This document shows, piece by piece, positions 9,013 to 17,639 of a stretch of DNA of 64,000 nucleotides. Under the pieces are notes generated by a model. The model was given only the letters and a program-made list of their open reading frames with translations, was not told the origin of the DNA and made no database searches. The stretch is taken from NCBI RefSeq assembly GCF_023272795.1, contig NZ_CP096829.1, positions 124,001 to 188,000 on the forward strand, read 5' to 3'. The position numbers were made by a program, and so were the translations under genes. The stretch's first letter is position 1. Each line of letters opens with the position of its first letter. This DNA is from Flavobacterium humidisoli (GTDB lineage Bacteria > Bacteroidota > Bacteroidia > Flavobacteriales > Flavobacteriaceae).

Positions 9013-9426
9013 ATGAAAATCTGCATTATCAACGGACCAAACTTGAATCTTTTAGGAAAACGCGAACCAGAAGTTTACGGAAGCCAAACCTTTGAAGATT
9101 ATTTTGAAACGTTGAAACAAAAATTTCCAAACATCGAACTTTCGTATTATCAAAGTAATATTGAAGGTGAATTAATTGGTAAAATTCAAGAATGTGGCTT
9201 TAGTTATGATGGAATAATTTTAAATGCAGGCGCATATACGCATACTTCTATTGGTTTGGGAGACGCAATGAAAGCCGTTACAACTCCTGTAATAGAAGTT
9301 CATATTTCTAACACTTATGCTAGAGAAAGCTTCAGACATCAATCCTATTTATCCGGAAATGCCAAAGGTGTAATTCTGGGATTTGGTTTAAAAAGCTACG
9401 AATTAGCGATTCAGTCGTTTTTGTAA
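9013..9426 (+). CDS. aroQ: Type II 3-dehydroquinate dehydratase
   Basis: Third step of the shikimate pathway: 3-dehydroquinate to 3-dehydroshikimate. 137 residues, slightly short for the dodecameric type II family (about 145). Visible motifs: INGPNLNLLGKREPEVYG with the active-site loop Arg and Tyr, QSNIEGELI, ILNAGAYTHTS, EVHISN with the catalytic His, and YARESFRHQS. Single gene with no pathway neighbours. Confidence 0.96.
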   Translation: MKICIINGPNLNLLGKREPEVYGSQTFEDYFETLKQKFPNIELSYYQSNIEGELIGKIQECGFSYDGIILNAGAYTHTSIGLGDAMKAVTTPVIEVHISNTYARESFRHQSYLSGNAKGVILGFGLKSYELAIQSFL

Positions 9427-9436
9427 TTTTTTAAAC

Positions 9437-9510
9437 AAATGTCATACTGAGCGAAGTTGAAGGCTAACGAAAATAAGATAAAGCTTCGACTTCGCTTAGC
9501 CTGACAAACA
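9437..9510. repeat. Intergenic imperfect inverted repeat (GAGCGAAG family)
   Basis: TGTCATACTGAGCGAAGTTGAAG and, inverted, CTTCGACTTCGCTTAGCCTGACA form a long imperfect hairpin around a short AT-rich loop. Sequences of the form TGTCA-N2-CTGAGCGAAGTCGAAG are widespread between genes in Bacteroidota genomes; that remark is from general knowledge. Confidence 0.65.
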
Positions 9511-9569
9511 AGTCAGTAGTTTCTTATCGAATTTAACAAATTATTAGTAACCTCATTTTCAACTTCTTT

Positions 9570-9577
9570 TATTTTTG
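9570..9577 (+). promoter_or_regulatory. -7 element deciding the start at 9595
   Basis: TATTTTTG matches TAnnTTTG. Its last base is the first base of the upstream GTG candidate start, so translation must begin downstream, at the ATG of 9595. Confidence 0.5.
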
Positions 9578-9594
9578 TGAGAGAAACCACTTTC

Positions 9595-12084
9595 ATGAGA
9601 AACTATACTTTACTCGCTTTTTTATTATTTTCTATTTCTAATTTCGCCCAAATCATAGGAACTGTAACCGACGAAAAAGGAAATCCGCTTCCATTTGTTT
9701 CTATTTTTCAAGAAGGCACCTATCATGGCACCACTTCTAATGAACAAGGAAAATATCAGCTAAATGTAAAAGAAATTGCGGGAAGCACAATCATTTTTCA
9801 ATATTTAGGCTATAAAACTCAAAAGAAAATTGTTCTCGCAGCAACGAAAACAGTCATTTTGGATGTTCAGCTTCAAGAAGAAAGCTTCGCATTAAATGAA
9901 GTTGTAATCGACCCTAAAAACAATCCCGCAAATGCAATTATAAAAAGCGCCATTGCCAATAAAAAAGAAAACTCAGATAAAACGGGAAGATATACTGCCG
10001 ACTTTTATTCGAAAGGAATGCTTAAAGTAAAAGATCTTCCTAAAAAAATTCTAGGTAAAAAAGTAGAATTAGGTAGCGACATGGGAGCTAATTTAGATTC
10101 GACAGGAACAGGAATTTTATATTTATCCGAAACAATATCTAAAGTTAGTCTTGAAAAGCCAAACAAGTTTAAAGAAAATATTATAGCTTCTAAAGTTTCT
10201 GGAAATAACCGCGGCTACAGTTACAACACAGCAGCATTATCAAATTATGATTTTTATGATAATGCCTTAGATTTTGATGTTAAACTCATCTCTCCTATTG
10301 CAGACAATGCTTTTAATTACTACAAATACAAATTGGAAAGCACTTTTTACGATGATAACAATCAGCAGATTTATAAAATTAAAGTCATTCCGAAACGCGA
10401 TAAAGAACCCGTTTTTGAAGGTTACATTTATATTGTAGAGGATAGTTTTGCGATTTATGCCATCGATTTAGATATCAAAGGCTATAGAATGAAAAATGAG
10501 TTCACTGAAATAATGAATTTAAAACAGAGTTTCAGTTATAACTCCAAAAATAAAATCTGGTCCAAAAACGCGCAGACACTTTCTTTTAACGCGGGTATTT
10601 TTGGCGTAAAATTTTCTGGAAATTTCAATTATGTTTATTCGAATTATGAATTTCCAACGTCGTTTGAAAAGAAAACCTTCGGAAATGAACTGGTGGCTTT
10701 TGATCTCAATGCGAACAAAAAAGATGATGCATTCTGGAATGAAATTCGTCCGATTCCGTTAACTCTGGAAGAAAGCAATGATTACACCAAAAAGGATAGT
10801 CTGCAAACCATTAGAAAATCAAAAAAATACACCGATTCTATTGATGCCAAAAACAATAAGTTTAAAGTTTGGGATATCTTAATGGGCTACGATTATAAAA
10901 ACACTTTCAAGAAATATTCATTTGATTATAAAGGTTTGCTAAATATTTCTTCCTTAAGTTTTAATACCGTTCAGGGTTTTAATCTGGATTCTGGTTTCTC
11001 TTTTAAAAAATGGGATGAGGAAAAAGGGACAAACACTTCAATAAGCACAACTTTTAATTATGGCTTTTCGGATGAACGTTTTCGCGCAATTGGCGAATTC
11101 AGTCATCGATTCAACAACATCAACTATGCAACGATTTGGGGTTCTGGAGGAACAAAAACAGCGCAATTTAATAGTGCAGAACCTATTTCTAAATTGATCA
11201 ACTCTATTAGTTCTTTGTTTTTTAAAGACAATTACATGAAGCTTTATAATTTAGAGTTTGCTGAAATCAATTATGGCCAAGATATTGCGAATGGAGTAAA
11301 TCTTACTGGAAAAATCGGTTACGAACAGCGCAAACCACTTTTTAATACAACCGATTATTCTTTCTTTAAAAAAGATGATGTTTATTCGTCAAATAATCCT
11401 TTAGCGCCAGACGATTTTACTAACTCAGCTTTTGATCAGCATCATTTGTTTAAAGCTCTTGTAACTACGAGAATCAACTTTGGAAACAAATACATTTCAA
11501 GACCAGACGGCAGGTTTAATTTTAAAGATGATAAATATCCGACCGTTTATTTAGCATTCGAAAAAGCGTTCGCAGCAAGCGAAAAAAAGTACGAATACGA
11601 AAGAATAGGTGCCTCTCTTCAATATGATCTATCTCTTGGAAATAAAGGCCTTTTAGGAACCAATTTTAGAGCAGGCAAGTTCTTTAATGCAGAAAATATT
11701 TCGTTTATCGATTACAGACATTTTAACGGAAATCAAACTCATATAGGAACAAGCGAGCGTTATTTGAATGTTTTTAATATGATGCCCTATTATTCAAATA
11801 GCACAAACGATAGTTATTTTGAAATGCATACAGAATACAATGACACTGGTTTTATCATGAATAAAATTCCGTTATTGAATCTTTTAAAATCAACTATGAA
11901 TGTTGGTTTCCATGCCCTTGCAATTCCTGACAGAAAACCATATTCTGAATTTACTGTTGGTTTAGATAATTTAGGTTTCGGAAAATTTAAATTATTCCGA
12001 GTAGATTATGTACATTCTTATCAAGGAGGGATTCAACAAAATGGTGTTGTGTTTGGGTTGAAGATTTTGAATGCGTTAGATTAA
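9595..12084 (+). CDS. Outer-membrane protein with carboxypeptidase-like regulatory domain (DUF5686 type)
   Basis: About 829 residues. After a signal peptide (MRNYTLLAFLLFSISNFAQ) comes a carboxypeptidase-D-like Ig domain (about 20-110: IGTVTDEKGNPLPFVSIFQEG, GTTSNEQGKY) as seen at the N-terminus of TonB-dependent receptors. The rest has no plug domain; it resembles the large beta-rich DUF5686 family of Bacteroidota, with many aromatic, alternating strands and a C-terminal barrel-like end (GVVFGLKILNALD). Probable outer-membrane localisation; function unknown. The GTG at 9577 is rejected because it overlaps the -7 box. Confidence 0.82.
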   Translation: MRNYTLLAFLLFSISNFAQIIGTVTDEKGNPLPFVSIFQEGTYHGTTSNEQGKYQLNVKEIAGSTIIFQYLGYKTQKKIVLAATKTVILDVQLQEESFALNEVVIDPKNNPANAIIKSAIANKKENSDKTGRYTADFYSKGMLKVKDLPKKILGKKVELGSDMGANLDSTGTGILYLSETISKVSLEKPNKFKENIIASKVSGNNRGYSYNTAALSNYDFYDNALDFDVKLISPIADNAFNYYKYKLESTFYDDNNQQIYKIKVIPKRDKEPVFEGYIYIVEDSFAIYAIDLDIKGYRMKNEFTEIMNLKQSFSYNSKNKIWSKNAQTLSFNAGIFGVKFSGNFNYVYSNYEFPTSFEKKTFGNELVAFDLNANKKDDAFWNEIRPIPLTLEESNDYTKKDSLQTIRKSKKYTDSIDAKNNKFKVWDILMGYDYKNTFKKYSFDYKGLLNISSLSFNTVQGFNLDSGFSFKKWDEEKGTNTSISTTFNYGFSDERFRAIGEFSHRFNNINYATIWGSGGTKTAQFNSAEPISKLINSISSLFFKDNYMKLYNLEFAEINYGQDIANGVNLTGKIGYEQRKPLFNTTDYSFFKKDDVYSSNNPLAPDDFTNSAFDQHHLFKALVTTRINFGNKYISRPDGRFNFKDDKYPTVYLAFEKAFAASEKKYEYERIGASLQYDLSLGNKGLLGTNFRAGKFFNAENISFIDYRHFNGNQTHIGTSERYLNVFNMMPYYSNSTNDSYFEMHTEYNDTGFIMNKIPLLNLLKSTMNVGFHALAIPDRKPYSEFTVGLDNLGFGKFKLFRVDYVHSYQGGIQQNGVVFGLKILNALD

Positions 12085-12085
12085 A

Positions 12086-12276
12086 AAAAGATGCTAAGGT
12101 TCTGAGATGCTAAGATTCTAAGTTTTTCTTTAGTCAAAGTTTTAAATGTTGACAAAGATTAATTTAAAAATCTTTGAGAAGGCTTCTCTGGAAGCCTCGG
12201 AATCACGCAGCCTAACAAAAAATAGTATTAGGCATAAAAAGAAAAACTTAGCATCTCAGAACCTTAGAATCTTAAG
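12086..12276. repeat. Long intergenic inverted repeat
   Basis: Left arm (12086-12131) and right arm (12236-12276) share a perfect 21-nt inverted match, CTAAGGTTCTGAGATGCTAAG, plus a further 9 nt after an 8-nt insertion in the left arm. A small GGCTTC/GAAGCC hairpin (12181-12196) lies between. The same CTAAGATTCTAAG/CTGAGAT vocabulary recurs at 14590-14655, so this belongs to a dispersed repeat family. It may also act as terminator for the two convergent genes. Confidence 0.75.
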
Positions 12277-13147
12277 AATAATCATCTGGTTCAATATGAA
12301 TCAAAACATTTCCTAATTGCGGAATCTGTTCTTTTAAAGTATCTTGCAATTTATGAGATAAATCGTGCCCTTCTTTTACTGAAATTTTCGCTGAAACTAT
12401 GGCGTGAAGATCAACATGATAACGCATTCCTGCTTTACGAATAAAACATTTTTCGGTTCCAAGAATTCCTGAAACTGTCAAGGCAACAACACGAATTTCT
12501 TCTACTAAATCGTCATTTAAGTTTTCATCCATGATTTCGCCAAGCGCAGGTCTGAAAATTTTATAGCTGTTATATAAGATAAAAAAAGCGGCAAAAAGCG
12601 CAGCCCAATCATCAGCAGATTCATAACCTTTTCCCATAATCAACGCAATCGAAATTCCGATAAAAGCAGCAACAGAAGTAATCGCATCACTTCTATGATG
12701 CCAAGCATCGGCTGCTAAAGACGAACTATTGGTTTGCTTGCTTCTTTTCATTACCAAACGAAAGGAATATTCTTTCCAGATAATAATTGCGCCTAAAACA
12801 TATAAAGTCCAAGATTTAGGCAAATCGTGCGAAGTTCCAATATTTGCAATACTTTCATAACCAATAATTGTTGCTGAAGTAATTAAAAACCCAACAACCA
12901 AAAACGTAATAAGAGGTTCTGCGCGACCATGACCATAAGGATGGTTTTCATCTGCCGGCTTATTCGAATATTTGATTCCAAATAGCACCAAGAATGACGC
13001 AAATATATCTGTTGTCGATTCAATCGCATCGGCAATCAAGGCATAAGAATTGCCAAAAAAACCTGCAAGACCTTTTACAAGGGCCAAGCAGGTGTTTCCA
13101 ACTATACTAAAGATAGTAGCTTTTATAGCTTTTTGTTCGTTTGTCAT
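12272..13147 (-). CDS. Cation diffusion facilitator (CDF) family transporter
   Basis: 291 residues: about six membrane helices in residues 10-200 and a cytoplasmic C-terminal domain (HVDLHAIVSAKISVKEGHDLSHKLQDTL). Metal-site motifs of the family are visible: DAIESTTD in helix 2 and WHHRSDAITS in helix 5, with the loop HPYGHGRAEPL after helix 2. The family exports divalent metals (Zn, Mn, Fe, Co) against protons; the substrate cannot be read from the sequence. It is flanked by a long inverted repeat and by a perfect 20-bp palindrome just upstream. Confidence 0.92.
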   Translation of the reverse strand: MTNEQKAIKATIFSIVGNTCLALVKGLAGFFGNSYALIADAIESTTDIFASFLVLFGIKYSNKPADENHPYGHGRAEPLITFLVVGFLITSATIIGYESIANIGTSHDLPKSWTLYVLGAIIIWKEYSFRLVMKRSKQTNSSSLAADAWHHRSDAITSVAAFIGISIALIMGKGYESADDWAALFAAFFILYNSYKIFRPALGEIMDENLNDDLVEEIRVVALTVSGILGTEKCFIRKAGMRYHVDLHAIVSAKISVKEGHDLSHKLQDTLKEQIPQLGNVLIHIEPDDYS

Positions 13148-13166
13148 TTAGACTATTTTTTTTCGC

Positions 13167-13186
13167 ATCCCGATAGCTATCGGGAT
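13167..13186. repeat. Perfect 20-bp palindrome ATCCCGATAGCTATCGGGAT
   Basis: Sits between the CDF gene start and the end of murA. Its 18-bp core recurs at 58959-58976, far away in another intergenic region, so it is a dispersed repeat rather than a local operator. Confidence 0.8.
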
Positions 13187-13248
13187 TACGAAATTTAAAT
13201 CTTCAAAGATTATCAAAATAATTTGTGAATTGGCGGCAAACTCTTAAT

Positions 13249-14562
13249 TTACGCTCTCACGATTTTTGCGCCGATTGCTCTCAAACGCTCGTCGATACGC
13301 TCGTATCCACGGTCAATTTGCTCGATATTCTGAATAGTACTTGTTCCTTTTGCAGAAAGCGCCGCAATCAATAATGAAATTCCTGCACGAATATCAGGAG
13401 ATGACATTGTAGTTGCTTTCAATTGAGATTCGAAATTATGTCCCATAACCACAGCTCTGTGCGGATCACATAACATAATTTTTGCTCCCATATCGATTAA
13501 TTTATCCACAAAGAACAAACGGCTTTCGAACATTTTTTGGTGAATTAAAACGTCTCCTTTTGCTTGCGTCGCTACAACTAAAACGATACTTAATAAATCA
13601 GGCGTAAATCCTGGCCATGGCGCATCAGCAATAGTTAAGATAGAACCGTCGATATCTGTTTTTACTTCATATCCATCTTTGTGAGCAGGAATATAAATAT
13701 CGTCGTTACGTTTTTCGATTGTGATACCCAATTTTCTGAAAGTATTCGGAATTAACCCTAAATTTTCCCAGCTTACATTTTTGATTGTGATTTCGCTCTT
13801 TGTCATAGCCGCAAGACCAATCCAAGAACCAATTTCAATCATATCAGGAAGAATTGTATGCTCGCAACCTCCAAGGCTTTCAACACCTTCAATAGTCAAC
13901 AAGTTAGACCCAACTCCAGTGATTTTTGCTCCCATAGAGTTCAGCATTTTACACAATTGCTGTAAGTAAGGCTCACAAGCAGCATTGTAAACTGTAGTTT
14001 TTCCTTTTGCTAAAACTGCAGCCATTACAATGTTTGCAGTTCCAGTTACAGAAGCTTCGTCTAAAAGCATATCTGTTCCTTTAAGACCTTCTTTAGGAGT
14101 TTCAACTCCGTAAAAATGATCTTCTCTGTTATATCTAAATTTTGCTCCAAGGTTAATAAAACCTTCAAAGTGTGTATCTAATCTACGGCGACCGATTTTA
14201 TCTCCGCCTGGTTTTGGAATATATCCTTTTCCGAAACGAGCCAAAAGCGGACCAACAATCATAATAGAACCACGAAGCGCTCCTCCTTCTTTTTTGAAAG
14301 CTTCCGTTTCTAAATAACCAACGTTAACCTCGTCAGCTTGAAAAGTAATAGAACCTGGTTCGTTGCGTTGAATTTTTACCCCTAAATTACCCAACAAAGT
14401 GATTAATTTATTGATGTCTATAATGTCAGGAATGTTATTAATTTTTACTTTCTCTCCTGTTAGAAGCACGGCACATAAAATTTGTAATGCCTCATTCTTT
14501 GCTCCTTGCGGAGTGATTTCTCCTTTTAAAGGAGTTCCTCCTTCGATTTTAAAAATTCCCAT
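13249..14562 (-). CDS. murA: UDP-N-acetylglucosamine 1-carboxyvinyltransferase, Asp variant
   Basis: First committed step of peptidoglycan synthesis: enolpyruvyl transfer from PEP to UDP-GlcNAc. 437 residues, two EPSP-synthase-like halves. Visible motifs: GAKNEALQILCAVLLTGE at the N-terminus, GSIMIVGPLLARFGKGY, and PGGDKIGRRRLDTH. In E. coli the last loop reads PGGCTIG with the catalytic Cys115 that fosfomycin alkylates; here the position is Asp121 (codon 14200-14202). The gene is followed by DUF4290 and DUF493 genes upstream in the same direction (15386, 15687), probably one operon. Confidence 0.96.
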   Translation of the reverse strand: MGIFKIEGGTPLKGEITPQGAKNEALQILCAVLLTGEKVKINNIPDIIDINKLITLLGNLGVKIQRNEPGSITFQADEVNVGYLETEAFKKEGGALRGSIMIVGPLLARFGKGYIPKPGGDKIGRRRLDTHFEGFINLGAKFRYNREDHFYGVETPKEGLKGTDMLLDEASVTGTANIVMAAVLAKGKTTVYNAACEPYLQQLCKMLNSMGAKITGVGSNLLTIEGVESLGGCEHTILPDMIEIGSWIGLAAMTKSEITIKNVSWENLGLIPNTFRKLGITIEKRNDDIYIPAHKDGYEVKTDIDGSILTIADAPWPGFTPDLLSIVLVVATQAKGDVLIHQKMFESRLFFVDKLIDMGAKIMLCDPHRAVVMGHNFESQLKATTMSSPDIRAGISLLIAALSAKGTSTIQNIEQIDRGYERIDERLRAIGAKIVRA

Positions 14563-14589
14563 AGATCTTTGTTAAGGTTCTTTCAAAGT

Positions 14590-14655
14590 TTCTAAGATTC
14601 TAAGATCCTGAGATTCTAAGTAAAACTTAGTATCTGAGAAACTCAGCGTCTTAGT
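14590..14655. repeat. Hairpin repeat of the CTAAGATTCTAAG family
   Basis: CTAAGATTCTAAGATCCTGAGATTCTAAG is followed by an imperfect inverted copy, ACTTAGTATCTGAGAAACTCAGCGTCTTAG. Related in wording to the repeat at 12086-12276. It lies between murA and DUF4290 and does not look like a T-run terminator. Confidence 0.6.
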
Positions 14656-14663
14656 AGCTTTTT

Positions 14664-15386
14664 TTATTTTTGATTATTGTTTTTTTGAAATGTCTTTTTT
14701 TGACCGCCTTTATTATTGTTTTTGTTATTCTGAGTTTTCGGCTGTATACCAGAAGCTGTTTTATTCGACATGCGTTTGTTGGTACGCATTAAGTCTGTTG
14801 TATTTAGCAGTTCTTCTGTACTATGCAATAAATTGATTTTGCCTCCCGATAATTCATATAAATGTTCAAAAATCACATCGTCTTTTACTGTGTCTTTATT
14901 CCAGCTCAAGAACGATTTTTTCATATGATTCGCAATTACCATCACCAAAGCATTTTTCATTTCGCCTTCTTCCCATTTATTAGCAACATCAATCATGTAC
15001 TTAATGTTGTTTCCATAAAATCTATATTTTGGGAAATTCTGAGGATATTGTAAAATCTCAGGTTTCAGTTGCAAAACATCTCTTGACGGAATCGGATATG
15101 GTGATTCTACATTTAGTTTAAAATCAGACATAATAAAAAGCTGATCCCAAAGTTTATGCTGAAAATCTGGCACATCACGTAAATGCGGATTCAGACTTCC
15201 CATAACCTGAATGATATATTTTGCGGCTTTATTGCGCGTTTCATCATCTTCGATTGCAGTTGCCTGATCAATCAATTTTTGCAAATGACGACCGTACTCC
15301 GGAATAATTAAACGCTGTCTTTCAGAATTGTATTCTAAATTGAAAACAACGTCACTTGCGGCTTCTCTTTTATATTTTTCAATCAT
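14664..15386 (-). CDS. DUF4290 domain-containing protein
   Basis: 240 residues, soluble. Conserved, mostly helical core with YGRHLQKLIDQATAIEDDETRNKAA and GSLNPHLRDVPDFQHKLWDQLFIMSD, the hallmarks of the DUF4290 family found in Bacteroidota. The last about 35 residues are a low-complexity Asn/Lys/Gln tail. Function unknown. It ends upstream of murA and begins 4 nt after the DUF493 gene, so the order DUF493-DUF4290-murA suggests an operon tied to envelope synthesis, an inference from neighbourhood alone. Confidence 0.88.
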   Translation of the reverse strand: MIEKYKREAASDVVFNLEYNSERQRLIIPEYGRHLQKLIDQATAIEDDETRNKAAKYIIQVMGSLNPHLRDVPDFQHKLWDQLFIMSDFKLNVESPYPIPSRDVLQLKPEILQYPQNFPKYRFYGNNIKYMIDVANKWEEGEMKNALVMVIANHMKKSFLSWNKDTVKDDVIFEHLYELSGGKINLLHSTEELLNTTDLMRTNKRMSNKTASGIQPKTQNNKNNNKGGQKKTFQKNNNQK

Positions 15387-15390
15387 AAGT

Positions 15391-15687
15391 TTATAATGAA
15401 ACTATACCTTCTATTGTAGAAACTTCTTTGTATTTACTGATTACATCATCTGAGCTGTGCATAGTAACATCTACAGAAACGCTGGTAAATTTACCAGTTT
15501 TTGATTTTGTTGTTTTAATCACCGCTCCCATTCTATCGAAAGCTTTTTCAACACGCTCTACATTATCTGCTACAGAAGGCACAATAAATTTGTACAAGTA
15601 TTCTGCTGGCCAAGTGTTTGCGTTATCAAGCTCCAATTTCAATCTTTCGTAAAATTCGGCTGTATTTTTTTCTTTATCGTTCTCCAT
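15391..15687 (-). CDS. DUF493 family protein
   Basis: 98 residues, the family's usual length, with a ferredoxin-like alpha/beta fold expected: YLYKFIVPSVADNVERVEKAFDR, then SKTGKFTSVSVDVTMHS and the C-terminal helix ISKYKEVSTIEGIVSL. The family (YbeD-like) resembles the ACT-type regulatory domain; a ligand is not known. Probably the first gene of the DUF493-DUF4290-murA unit. Confidence 0.88.
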   Translation of the reverse strand: MENDKEKNTAEFYERLKLELDNANTWPAEYLYKFIVPSVADNVERVEKAFDRMGAVIKTTKSKTGKFTSVSVDVTMHSSDDVISKYKEVSTIEGIVSL

Positions 15688-15973
15688 TCCTAATTAAAAA
15701 TAAACGCAAATATACGGTTTTGAGTTTAGATTTTTGAGTTTAGATTTTAGATTTTTTTCGGGGTTAAAACTTTGTTTTAAAGGGACAAAGTTACAAAGGC
15801 GCAAAGGTGCAGAGAAAAAAGCAATCGAAGATTATTTCTTTGTAAAATTTACTCTTATATTTGAGAAAACAATCCGCCAAAATCTCTCGCAAAATCACAG
15901 AGCCGCAGAGAGATTTTTTAAGTTTTAAAAACTTCGCGCCTTAGCGACTTTTCGATATTAAAAAAATACTATA
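15688..15973. repeat. Intergenic region with repeat-like DNA
   Basis: Contains tandem TTTTGAGTTTAGA units (about 15719-15752), then GGCGCAAAGGTGCAGAG and an inverted CTCTGCGGCTCTGTGATTTTGCG-like element read from 15885-15912, then AACTTCGCGCCTTAGCGACTTT (15930-15952). These are dispersed Flavobacterium-type repeats. A TATATTTG box at 15856-15863 may drive the esterase gene with a leader of about 105 nt. No gene is seen. Confidence 0.5.
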
Positions 15974-16885
15974 ATGAAAAAACTCCTTTTACTTTTTATC
16001 GCTCTTACACTAAATTCAGTTCAATCGCAAGAAATCAAAACGCTCACTTATTTCCAAAACGACACTTTAAAACTAGATCTGGATTTATATCTGCCTAAGA
16101 AAAAAGCTGGCGAAAAAATTCCGTTGATTATGTTCGCTTTTGGTGGCGGATTTTCTGGCGGAGAGCGTACAAGCGAAAAAGATTTTGGTTTATTCATGGC
16201 GAAAAATGGCTATGCCGTCGCGAGTATTTCGTACAGCTTATACATGAAAGGAAAAGATTTTGGCTGCAAAGGAACTTTAACCGAAAAAATAAAAGCAATT
16301 CAAATTGGCGTGAGTGATATGTGGCAGGCTACAGCTTTCTTAGTTGAGAATGCTGACAAATATAATCTTGATGCTTCAAAAATCTTTATTTCTGGAATTA
16401 GTGCTGGGGCAGAAATTGGTTTTCATGCTTCGTTTTGGGATTATAAATTAATGAACTTATACAAAAACAATTTGCCTGAAAACTTTAAATACAAAGGTTT
16501 CATTGGAGGGTCTGGCGCAATTCAGGACATCAATTTGATTACAAAAGAAAAAGCAATTCCGATGTTATTGGCACACGGAAGCAATGATGACACCGTTCCG
16601 TACGCTGCAGGTTCACACCGATCTTGCCCAACAAACGCTTCGGGCTGGCTGATTCTTTTTGGTTCTTATGCGGTTTACAATCAAATGAAAGATTTGCATA
16701 AAGATATTGAACTGATTACTTTCTGCGGTGGCGGACATGAATTCTCTGGTTATCTTTTCCACGAAGGACAGCAATATGTTTTAGATTTTGTAAATGATGT
16801 TTCGAAAGGAAAAAAGTTTGAATCGCATTTGATTGTGCCTTCTAAAAAAGGAAAAGGTCCTGGGAAGTATTTGTTTTGTGAATAA
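15974..16885 (+). CDS. Secreted alpha/beta-hydrolase (esterase/lipase-like)
   Basis: 303 residues with a signal peptide (MKKLLLLFIALTLNSVQSQ). The fold is readable: oxyanion-hole segment FAFGGGFSGGERTS, nucleophile elbow GISAGAE (Ser), acid loop AHGSNDDTVPYAAG (Asp) and catalytic His in CGGGHEFSG. The order and spacing match the BD-FAE-like/carboxylesterase families. Substrate unknown; a secreted or periplasmic carboxylesterase or acyl hydrolase is inferred. Neighbours do not form a pathway with it. Confidence 0.88.
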   Translation: MKKLLLLFIALTLNSVQSQEIKTLTYFQNDTLKLDLDLYLPKKKAGEKIPLIMFAFGGGFSGGERTSEKDFGLFMAKNGYAVASISYSLYMKGKDFGCKGTLTEKIKAIQIGVSDMWQATAFLVENADKYNLDASKIFISGISAGAEIGFHASFWDYKLMNLYKNNLPENFKYKGFIGGSGAIQDINLITKEKAIPMLLAHGSNDDTVPYAAGSHRSCPTNASGWLILFGSYAVYNQMKDLHKDIELITFCGGGHEFSGYLFHEGQQYVLDFVNDVSKGKKFESHLIVPSKKGKGPGKYLFCE

Positions 16886-16937
16886 AATAAAAAAAGAAGG
16901 ATAATAACTACATTTGAAGCTATTTTATTTTACAAAA

Positions 16938-17639
16938 ATGGAAGTAACAAAATCAGATATTCAAAAGCTAATAGAAGTTCAGAAAAACAATACCTTTTCA
17001 AATCATTTTATATGTTCCATCAAAAAAGATTACAAAATCTATGGAAGTATTGAAAAACATAAAATCAATATCTGGAAAAGAACAAGTTTAACTGGAAGCT
17101 CATATTCAGTATATTCTTTTGAATTTGATTCAGAAGACGTACTCACAAAAGTCAATGATAAATTAAATTCATTTGCTCAATTTTCACAACTATTATTTCC
17201 ATTATTCTTTTTCTTTCCTTTGCTTTCGACTGCTTTTACAGATTTTCAAATTAAAAAATTCTTAGTCTGTATAAGTGTTTTTCTATTTTTGACTTTTGCA
17301 TGTTATTTAGTTAGTCGCAGAATATATTTATTTAATAAAAAAGATCAATTGACAGACTTTTATCAATTAATAAATATTAAAGCAAATAATAAGCAATTAG
17401 CCAAAAAGCACAGAAGTCGAATCCTTGATTTAGAAACAGAAGAAAAATTGGAAAAAGAATGGAGTGGCAGTAAAATATTAACCCGAATATTTACATATCC
17501 ATTTTGTTTAGCTTTAATATTATTTGGCATATTCGGTATGATTCCAGATGGCCATTTTTTTATTGCCATTCCCATGTTAGCAATTGTTGGAGTTTACTTA
17601 TATTCTGATTTAAAAATGATATTCAAAGAAAGGAAATAA
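16938..17639 (+). CDS. Hypothetical membrane protein
   Basis: Not recognised. About 233 residues from ATG 16938 (MEVTKSD); an in-frame TTG at 16914 would add eight residues. The N-terminal about 85 residues look soluble; then two membrane helices (LFFFFPLLSTAF and FLVCISVFLFLTFACYLV), a charged loop of about 60 residues, and two more helices near the C-terminus (FCLALILFGIFGMI and FFIAIPMLAIVGVYL). AT-rich and followed by a repeat-filled gap. Confidence 0.7.
   Translation: MEVTKSDIQKLIEVQKNNTFSNHFICSIKKDYKIYGSIEKHKINIWKRTSLTGSSYSVYSFEFDSEDVLTKVNDKLNSFAQFSQLLFPLFFFFPLLSTAFTDFQIKKFLVCISVFLFLTFACYLVSRRIYLFNKKDQLTDFYQLINIKANNKQLAKKHRSRILDLETEEKLEKEWSGSKILTRIFTYPFCLALILFGIFGMIPDGHFFIAIPMLAIVGVYLYSDLKMIFKERK

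Noticed and set aside
9577..9594. GTG start for the DUF5686-type gene
   Set aside because: Its first base overlaps the TATTTTTG box at 9570-9577, so the transcript starts downstream; ATG 9595 begins a proper signal peptide.
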